From positions 1,116,001 through 1,180,000 of the forward strand of contig OX463844.1 in the NCBI GenBank assembly GCA_949825065.1: a stretch of 64,000 nt of DNA. Reading direction: 5' to 3'. The translations under genes were made by a program, and so were the position numbers. The notes beneath the pieces are model-generated. The model did no database searches. It saw only the letters and a program-made list of their open reading frames with translations, and was not told the origin of the DNA. The DNA comes from Odontocerum albicorne (lineage: Eukaryota; Arthropoda; Insecta; Trichoptera; Odontoceridae). This document shows, piece by piece, positions 56,392-64,000 of the stretch (its first letter is position 1; every line of letters begins with the position of its first letter).

Positions 56392-57117
56392 ATTGGTAGA
56401 GGTCAGTAAGGAAGTTGGTTTAAAAATGAATTTATCAAAACCAAATATATGATGAACGGCTTTGCTACCCCAAAACCAATAAACGTAGATGGTAAGCCGC
56501 TAGAACTTGTCCAGACATATGTGAATCTGGGCCAACTTATTTCCTTTGTAGGTGGCATATCGGAAGAAATAGCTCGAAGAACAAAACTAGCGTGGAACTC
56601 ATTTGGACGTTTGAACATTATCTTCAAAAGTAATCTCCCAATATCCTTGAAGCGAAGGGTCTACAACCAGTGTATTCTCCCAGTACTTACGTATGGCTGC
56701 GAGACATGGACGCTCACAGTAAAGAACACACAAAAGCTCCAGACCGCACAAAGGGGCATGGAGAGCTACATGTTGGGATATACTAAAAGAGACCGTAAAC
56801 GAAACACCTGGATTCGCAATATTACAAAGGTAGAAGACGTTATAAAGATGTGCAAAAGAATGAAGTGGCAATGGGCAGGACACGTAACCAGAATGTCAGA
56901 CTCCCGATGGACATCTGAAATAATCCAATGGTACCCAAGAGGCATAAAGAGGCCCAGAAAAAGATCAAAAGTATGCTGGATAGATGGAATCAGGAAGCAT
57001 GGCAGCATTATATGGCATCAACGAGCAAAAAACCGAACTATTTGAAGTCAACTTGGGGAGACCTTCATCCAGCAGTGGATCGACCCCGGTTGACAATGAT
57101 GATGATGATGATGATAT
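56392..57117 (+). pseudogene. RTE-like LINE, 5'-truncated, with ATG-repeat tail
   Basis: Starts LVEVSKEVGLKMNLSK, shifts frame, then is open from 56449: NGFATPKPINVDGKPLELVQ, YVNLGQLISFVGGISEEIAR, LPISLKRRVYNQCILPVLTY, GCETWTLTVKNTQKLQTAQR, KRMKWQWAGHVTRMSDSRWT. After a shift near 57000-57045 it ends with WGDLHPAVDRPRLT. MKWQWAGH..R and the end in a GATGATGATGATGATGATGA tail are typical of RTE/BovB-like insect LINEs. About 200 codons of the polymerase C-terminal side remain. Confidence 0.87.
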
Positions 57118-57679
57118 ACAGGTAAACCTTTGGCTGATGATTGTGTAATAGATTCTATAATAAATTGAAAAAAAAAATCAAAACAAAAAGCCAATCAAAA
57201 TATATGTAAGTTAAAAAGCCCTCCCGGCTTGTCCTTTACTGAACGATTCCGTTTACAGGAAAGGTCCAATTAAATGCTAAATTTCCATCACAAACAAATG
57301 CCTTCTAAAGTGGATCATAATTTTTGGTGATCTGATCTAGATTTACATTAGCATAATCCAATAAAGCCGCTGCCAAGACAAGCTGATCGGAAACAGGACA
57401 GGGTTGGGAGAAGGGGCAGTAATGGGGTATGACTCGATCGAGAACAGGAGGGGGAGGAAGAGAAGGAAGGAATAGGGGGTGAGAAGGAGCGTCAAGGACT
57501 CTCCGTATTGTTTGCTAGACCCTTCTTCAAACTTCTTTGAAGGACTAACAATGTTGACCCACTAATAGTGGCAGTTGGGTCTATGCCACTTCTTTAACAC
57601 GGTGTTGTCTAATTCTATATCCACTTTTTTTGTTTAATTTTTGTTTATTCTTGCTTATATCAATCCAAGAAAATTAATT
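57118..57679. other. Mostly unique stretch
   Basis: About 57220-57400 has balanced composition with no repeat match in the window, a conserved non-coding candidate. About 57405-57495 is purine-rich (GGGGGAGGAAGAGAAGGAAG). Confidence 0.3.
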
Positions 57680-57985
57680 TATGTTCACATAAGAAAAAAA
57701 TTATCAATTTTTTTTTGTATATTCATTCGAGAATGAAATTCATTCTTACTTATATAACAATTAAGAAAAAAGTATCAATTTATTCTCATGTATTTCACTA
57801 GAAAAAAACACATCAATTTATTCTTACGTATATTATTTTTTTTAAATACCAATTTACTCTCACGTTTATTCACTCAAAAAAACGCATCAATTATTACGTA
57901 ACATATATTTATTAAAAAAAAAAGTATCAAATTATTCTCATGTATAATATATTCACTCGAAAAAAACACATTTAAAAAATATAAG
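57680..57985. repeat. Irregular tandem repeat, left block
   Basis: Units of about 45-60 bp containing ATCAATTTATTCTTACGTAT, ATTCACTCGAAAAAA and CACATCAATT. The same array continues at 58570-58720 on the other side of an R620 copy. Confidence 0.8.
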
Positions 57986-58440
57986 TACGAGTATATAAAG
58001 TATTCGCCAGAATATTACAACAATATTTAGAAATAGCTACTAACTTTGTGCTCTCCTTTATTAATATAAATAACGGAATATAAACCAAATATTAAGGACA
58101 ATATTTTACCTCTGGAGTTGAGTAACCCTGCATCGACATGTATGAAGCTTTTAATTCTGCAAAGTAGCTTGCATCTCGTTCTACTAATGGGGCAATGTGT
58201 TTTCTATATCTCAATATACTCGTTTATCCATAAAATCCCCACAAAATTCTCAAAGATTATTAAATAATTTTAAAACGATGACTGTAATTTATCATTACTA
58301 CTGCTTTTTGTATCTTCATGTTAGTTTAAGATAAAGTTTTGCATTATTTGTCAATAATTTGAAATACTTGTATAACCTGTCACATGTTCATTTGTAAATA
58401 AAGACACTGTTGTGTCGTTAATTAAATAAAATTAAAAAAT
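57986..58440 (-). repeat. R620, copy C, inserted in a tandem array
   Basis: Reverse complement of copies A and B: CTCCTTTATTAATATAAATA, GCAAAGTAGCTTGCATCTCG, GACACTGTTGTGTCGTTAAT. It lacks the middle segment (CACCAAGCAGACTTACG), so it is internally deleted. Confidence 0.8.
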
Positions 58441-58569
58441 AAATAAAATACTTACAAAGAGTTATTATACATTGAACTATCAGATATTATTTGTAAGATT
58501 AACAATTGTATCACATATATGGGGCACACATCATTTTTATTTATCTGTTTATTTATATATGACAAGAAA

Positions 58570-58720
58570 TTTTTAAAATGTATCAATTTACTCTTACGCA
58601 TATTCACTCGAAAAAACACATAAATTTATTCTTACGTATATTATTTTTTTTTAAATATCAATTTATTCTCATGTATATTCACTCGAAAAAACACATCAAT
58701 TTATTTTTACATACATTAAT
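58570..58720. repeat. Irregular tandem repeat, right block
   Basis: Same units as 57680-57985: ATATTCACTCGAAAAAACAC, AATTTATTCTTACGTATATT. Confidence 0.8.
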
Positions 58721-59399
58721 TATATATGTCATTAGCAACGTTATGATTATCGTTAACTTCCGATAATACTAAAACGATATAAAAAATCAGAAAGTCTTAA
58801 TCAATCTCAATTTTAACATGATAGTTTGCTTACAAAATAAAATTTCTCAACATTAAAATTTAAAAAAAATTACGTATTTGATCTGTCAAAAAAGATTCAA
58901 TAGTTTTTAATAAAAATTTTGATATATTGAGAAACGTATTTTTTTATTTATTAACGCTTTCCACCAGAGTAATACCTACTAATAATCAGACAATCATAAA
59001 TTGTATAACACTACTCAAATTTAGTTTTTTTTTTACAATTTTTTTTGACGAATTAAATTTTTTTAACGAATATTTCCAAATAAATGTTGGTTGTGGGCTC
59101 GTGATGATTTCGTAATGTTAATGATTCTATTGAAATTTCATCGTCCGGATTTCCTTCCAGATATTTAAATATATAGCACTGAAATTTAAGTATTCTTTAA
59201 AATGTTTTTTTAGTTGCCAGTTTTTAAGAAAGAGTTCTAAAAAATAAGAACGTATCCGAGTATTATTAATAATTTCCTTCAATTTGTTGCTTACAATTTG
59301 ATTCTCGTTTTTTAAAGTCGTTTTAATACATTTCTTTATGGCTAAAGGAGTTTTTCACATGGCAATAAATCCCACAAATCGAACTGTATTTATCAAAAG
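58721..59399. other. AT-rich non-coding stretch
   Basis: Nothing recognised. Confidence 0.4.
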
Positions 59400-60060
59400 T
59401 CTAATAAAAAACATTGTAATTTGTTTTATCAAAAACTGTTTATTCCACTTTTTGTAACGGTATAACTCTACCGGTTTTAAGGCTTTCACCTCATCTTCAG
59501 GGAAGCATAAACCGAACAAAATTCTGGTCGAACTGGTACCGAGATACACGCTTTTCAAGGTTAACATTCGGTTTGGGGACTGGGGGCTGGGGGAGGCATA
59601 GGACGATCGGAGCGGAGCGGAGAGATTCTTGGCATATATGTGTTGGCCAGATGTTCACCTCGATGCATTGACTAAGAAATTTCTAGGGCCTCTAATATGT
59701 CCAATTTATTTCCGTTACTACTGATATGTAAGAATTTGGCATAATCGATAGAAAATGTATGGTTTTCACGCTGACAATTATTAGCCAATTCAGAATAAAT
59801 TAGAGAATTTGTTAAGGCGAATTTGTGTTCACGGAATCTCTTTTCAAAAGATCTTCCTGTCTTTCCTTTTGTAGAAATTATCACAGTCAGCACATACAAG
59901 TTTATACATACCACTGTTGCCAAGTATTCCATTTTCCCCTTTCCCGTTAAATAAGAGTTATACCGTTACAAAAAGTGGAGTAAACAGTGTTTGATAAAAC
60001 AAATTACAATGTCTTGAAACCTCCACAATGTTGATGCCTAACTATAAATAATATATCTAA
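59400..60060 (-). mobile_element. PLE copy P5, longest, minus strand
   Basis: The minus-strand frame (59932-59672) reads ISTKGKTGRSFEKRFREHKF, ALTNSLIYSELANNCQRENH, TFSIDYAKFLHISSNGNKLD and EALEIS, then SKSVHRGEHLANTYMPRI in continuing sequence. The GKTGRSF-KRF-EHK block is the GIY-YIG nuclease core; just upstream, YKLVCADCDNFY can be read in another frame. The 3' segment with the hammerhead-like block (mutated, CTGAAGA and AAAAC) lies at 59400-59515. The opposite terminus (59955-60060) repeats the outer part of that segment inverted. Confidence 0.82.
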
Positions 60061-60949
60061 TAAAAAATACACGTTGCTCCGTATATAATGAAAGTGTAAC
60101 ATATAAAAGACACGTAACTCGCAACTTATCTTCGTTCGTGTTGGCAACACTACCACACACGTTATTTTTTTCGAAAAATTATGTTTAATTAGACATTTAA
60201 TTTAATTTATGGGTGCCATCAGAAAGCATACCCGAAACCCGCATATGGGAAACAACCGTCGTATCAAATATGCCACGGAGATCGTCTTATCGTAAAATAG
60301 CCCAATAAGATTTATTGGATTTGGAGCACAGTAATACTGGCTTCAAGATCTTTGTATCGCAATTCAGTCAGATTCGAAGCGCTATCCAGATTCTCAAGAT
60401 TCCTGAAGTGTAATCCGAGAATCCCGCCCCTATAAATAACCCCCGAAATAGCCAACCTCTGCGAGGTGCCGTGAGTGGTTTAATTTATCAAGAATTTCAC
60501 ATTTTTGCACCCTTTCATTGATGCCTGAATCTTTTCACCGGATTTTTAAACGTCTTTTACAACCCGTTTGGGTCTTTTCATCTGAAAATACAATAAGAAT
60601 ACCGACTTTATTGAACGTACTTGGTCATACACACATTCTTTTGAGTATTTATTACATAAGAGAAGGATAAAATAATTAAAAATAAATTACATTTAAAATA
60701 CTGTGCTGTAAAAAATATTGTTAAACAGTTTCGCTGCATACATACAACCTAGCAGATCCGCAGTTAATGATAAATAAGTTTAAATGAAAACGAGACTGCA
60801 GTATATTTTTGTAATATGGACTCTAACGGGACTCGAATCAGAAACCTTCGGATCAGCAAACCCTATGTAACGATTTATACTATTTTACAATAAATCTTTT
60901 ACAAATATTGTTGCACTAGAAGTGTTGTAAAATAAAATGATTAAAATAA
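60061..60949. other. Non-coding stretch with tRNA-like head
   Basis: About 60820-60880, minus strand, has TTTCTGATTCGAGTCCCG (B-box-like) and may be a SINE head. Nothing else was recognised. Confidence 0.35.
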
Positions 60950-61270
60950 TTAGACACACATACAAACCATCCCCCCATTTCCCTGTCGGGGAAGGCAGAG
61001 ACTTTCACACCAACACGCACATTTTTTGTTTCTTATACATCTGTATACATTCATATAAAACTCCCGTGATTTCTCTGACTGAATATTTATTTTTTTCAAA
61101 GTATTATTCGATCCAAAAAAGCTTTCCTTGGCCGTATTCTAACATGCATTTTGTTCACATTGACATTGTACATTAGTTACGTTAGTCCATCTTCATCCAT
61201 TCGTTTGGCATACCCAAACCATCTCAGTGTATTTTTTATATCGGAATTAATACATCAAGCTTAAGTCTTG
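60950..61270 (-). pseudogene. LINE tail, family A copy
   Basis: CATTTCCCTGTCGGGGAAGG, CTCCCGTGATTTCTCTGACT, TTTTTCAAAGTATTATTCGA and CCAAACCATCTCAGTGTAT parallel the other minus-strand copies. No open frame. Confidence 0.62.
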
Positions 61271-63109
61271 TCAGGACTTGGCACTTGTCTGCCATGATCA
61301 ACCATTTAATTAATTATAGTCATAAATAGCTATTAAAAACTCAACTCACAGTATTTATCGTAAATTTGAGTGTTTCGATGGGAGGGTGTCAGGCTTGGTC
61401 TTTGTCTCCTATCATTCGAGCATTTAATTTATTATAATCATAAATAGCTATCAAAATTTCATTCGTGGTATATCATGAGGATTTTAAGAGGGCCGTGTAA
61501 ACAAATTTTAAGAGGACCGTGTAAACTGATATGACTAACGTGTTCCCATCGGTCCAGAGCGAATTAAGTATGTCTATGTAAACAAATTTTCGAATTTATG
61601 ATTCTAATTAATAAATTTCGTAAAGGGATTTTTGAAGTTGTCACAGCTCTAATGGGACTTTTATTTTGGTTCAAGTTATTTTTTTTACGCTTTCACACGG
61701 TTGGATGGCCATAAATTTTAAGAGTCTACGACCGACATTCTATAAGGAGTTTATTTCTTTGTGACGTCAGACTCTTCATACACTATATATTCAATACATA
61801 CCGTCCATAGCCCCCTTCTCGGTTGCGATTTCGTCCTGTTAACAGCTCATATACTTATCATTGGTCGCTGTAACTTAATTCCAAGTTTTATAAAAGTATT
61901 TCTATAAACTAAGTGTTCACTTTATTTCCATAAAATTGGCTGGGCAAATCCTATCCATACGAGGATTTTGTTATTGCCGTGCATTTATAATTGAGTAAAT
62001 TCTGGGAATTTACCCATGTGACAATCTTGAGATTGACGTACCACTTTATCTCTGGTCAAAATCAGCTGATTCTCACAGAATATCGAGCGCACTAATTGTC
62101 GTGAAGTCTTCAGGACCGGGACGAATCTCAAAGAGCCCACTCCAAATTCCGTTTCGTCGCGAATGACTGTACTACGGCACGAGTTGACGCCCACCAACCA
62201 TACTGGGGCGACTTCTTCATTTCAACGGCCCTGTTGTAGCAGCAGCATAGGCCGGAGAACCATATAGCATTCAACCTGTGGTCAAGCACCGGATGTCGAG
62301 CATTGGAAATACATTGTGTCAAGTGTATTGAAGTAAGAGGAATTTGTTTATTATCTTTGCTTGTCATTCAATGGTGATATCTGAGTAAATTTAGAAATTG
62401 GTGATATCAAATTATTGAGAATTGGCACAACTTTGCAACGAACTGTTGTGAAATTACCCCCAAATAAAAAATACTTCGACTGTCTGTCCATCTGAAAGGA
62501 TAGCGGAGTATCAGAAAGTAATCTGCCCAATTTAAGTTTTCTGACGGGCTATCAGCTCGTCAAGATCAAATATATAACTATTTAACAGCAAATATGTGTT
62601 TCATTGTATATTTCTACCTATCCAAGCACTGAGGACTGACCACTTCTTCCCACTATACCTTGAGATCTAATAGAGGCTTGCCCTATAACCACTGACTGAG
62701 CTACCGGATTAAAATACATACAATGTTACATCTAGGGTTTTAGTATTACAATTGAAATGTTTAAATAAGTGAAGGTCTAAACCTATTACATAGGTCTAAG
62801 CCTATTAGTCTACACTCGTATCTTATCACTTCATTAATAAGACATGAATAACATTTAAAATGTTGTACTATATAAAAATCAAGCTAACTTTCGTTTCATA
62901 TACTTTTTTTACTAAAAGTTTTGAACAATAATTTGAAAATTAAATTTTTGATGCTCAAAAAAAATCTTTGTTGCATAAATGGTTATAATAATTACACATG
63001 GATGTTTAAAAGACTGTGATATTTAAATAAAATCGAAATAACCTTTTCTACACTTGAAAAATGAAACCAATGAATAAAACTTTGATTTATCACCAGACTA
63101 TTGTATGTT
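61271..63109. other. Mostly unassigned stretch
   Basis: About 61265-61350 and 61390-61465 form a diverged direct duplication (CATTTAATTAATTATAGTCA / CATTTAATTTATTATAATCA). A short duplication, TTTTAAGAGGACCGTGTAAA, lies near 61480-61525. About 62100-62330 is GC-richer with two minus-strand frames (LTQCISNARHPVLDHRLNAI) of unknown origin. About 62640-62710 on the minus strand has CCGGTAGCTCAGTCAGTGG, an A-box-like SINE head. Confidence 0.35.
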
Positions 63110-63310
63110 TTTGTAATTTATTGTATTTTTATCAAACACTCTTTATTCCACTTTTTTGTCTTGTTTGTGCTCCCCTGAAAATGATGTGAAAGCCTTGAAA
63201 CCGGTAGGGTTGTACCGTTACAAAAAAGTGAAATAAACAGTGTTTGATAAAAATAAATTACAATGTCTTTAATACTCCACAACGTTAATGCCTTAACTAT
63301 AAACAACATA
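63110..63310 (+). mobile_element. PLE terminal remnant P6
   Basis: The left flank (TTTATCAAACACTCTTTATT, CCACTTTTT) is the inverted copy of the right flank (AAGTGAAATAAACAGTGTTT, GATAAAAATAAATTACAAT). Between them CCCCTGAAAATGATGTGAAA, GCCTTGAAACCGGTAGGG and ACCGTTACAAAAAAGTG form the 3' segment. The hammerhead-like core is mutated (CTGAAAA). Confidence 0.72.
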
Positions 63311-63769
63311 TTGTATGTTTAATGAAAAAAAGGTGCAGTTATTTCATAACATTTTCGTTGAATGCATCACAACTTAGCAGGTTTATTGTCATGCGATAAT
63401 CCAGTTCAACAAACTTAAACTAATTTAATTTCTGGTTTATTTTTTTAAATTATCTTTGGCACAAATACATCAACATTTGACTTACCGTTTATTTTTCTTA
63501 TCTTTGAGAAATTGCTTAATATACGAGTATAAAAGAAAGGTTAATACTTTACATAGTCATTTTTATTGCACGAATATTTTTCTCTGGTCCAAAAAAAATT
63601 GGCATTACTTATTTCCATTTATTATTTATTTATTTTTATTGTAAGACAATCCGCTATAGTATATTTATTTTGTAATATATTTTATCTGTCAATAATATTG
63701 GGTTCGAAACCCGAGTAAGAGCGAACGCCTTTGAGGAGAGTTCACTCTCTAAACGGCGATATATGTAAT
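63311..63769. other. Non-coding stretch
   Basis: About 63695-63765 has GGGTTCGAAACCCG and AACGGCGATATATG; it may be an element head. Otherwise AT-rich. Confidence 0.35.
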
Positions 63770-63990
63770 ATGTTATTGTATTTTAGTATTGTATTATACT
63801 TTCGTTGTATATACAGCACAACCTGGTGGACTTATTACCCTGTTTCAACCAATCAAAATATGTTAAAGAGGCCTTAAGTGAAAACCAGACAGGAATCCAT
63901 TTTCAAAACATCTGGGTTCCAACGATAATCGAACCCGCAACCTCTGGGCTGGGAGACAAGCATCCTAATCAATAAGTGTTATCATTGTTA
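63770..63990 (-). mobile_element. tRNA-derived SINE copy, minus strand
   Basis: The minus strand reads TTGATTAGGATGCTTGTCTC (A-box region) and GAGGTTGCGGGTTCGATTAT (B-box region). The body is GGATTCCTGTCTGGTTTTCA, CTTAAGGCCTCTTTAACATA, and the tail is TTTTGATTGGTTGAAACAGG ... CCACCAGGTTGTGCTGTATA. The most complete SINE in the window. Confidence 0.75.
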
Positions 63991-64000
63991 TTATACAATA

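Noticed and set aside
57405..57495. Purine-rich, G-rich tract as a G-quadruplex
   Set aside because: Runs of three or more G are too widely and irregularly spaced to claim it.

Overview
The window is AT-rich (roughly two thirds A+T by eye) eukaryotic, almost certainly insect, intergenic DNA. The element mix points there: several mariner families, jockey-like, R1/I-like and RTE-like LINEs, a Penelope-like element (PLE) with a GIY-YIG endonuclease, piggyBac-like TTAA elements, palindromic MITEs and tRNA-derived SINEs. The insect order cannot be settled from the sequence. I found no intact host protein-coding gene, no rRNA and no convincing tRNA gene. Nearly every recognisable coding stretch is a broken piece of a transposable element.

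Layout. 0-10 kb: a LINE tail, an internally deleted mariner with perfect ends, a 1.13-kb foldback hairpin, a small palindromic MITE nested in a dispersed repeat, a head-to-head PLE remnant, an R1/I-like LINE tail and a half mariner. 10-24 kb: a possible piggyBac-like element, two PLE copies, a Tc1/mariner element whose decayed transposase 3' part was amplified into 128-bp repeats, several minisatellites, SINEs, four copies of one dispersed repeat, and a 440-bp palindrome. 24-29 kb: a 1.9-kb array of a 23-bp unit growing out of a SINE, followed by a LINE-mariner-LINE composite. 29-43 kb: LINE tails of one family in both orientations, a jockey-like LINE inserted in a dispersed repeat, a PLE copy, a mariner nested in a 620-bp repeat, and piggyBac-like copies. 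43-50 kb: a near full-length but dead DD41D-type mariner, a second nested piggyBac-like copy, and arrays of 31-bp and 19-bp units. 50-64 kb: more LINE tails, two more copies of the 620-bp repeat (one splitting a tandem array), an element with inverted ends and a hammerhead-like motif, an RTE-like LINE with an ATG-repeat tail, two PLE copies and a SINE.

How the parts relate. Autonomous families (mariner, LINE, PLE) leave truncated copies, and non-autonomous ones (SINE, MITE, piggyBac-like) sit beside or inside them. The SINE 3' tail resembles the 3' end of a LINE found in the same window, suggesting a retrotransposition partnership. Minisatellites (at least 16 arrays, about 10% of the window) arise repeatedly, at least twice from inside transposable elements. 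The most interesting signals are the PLE family with a hammerhead-like ribozyme motif inside inverted terminal segments, a second such motif in an unrelated inverted-end element, the 1.13-kb foldback, and a marked excess of the word TACGAGTA.
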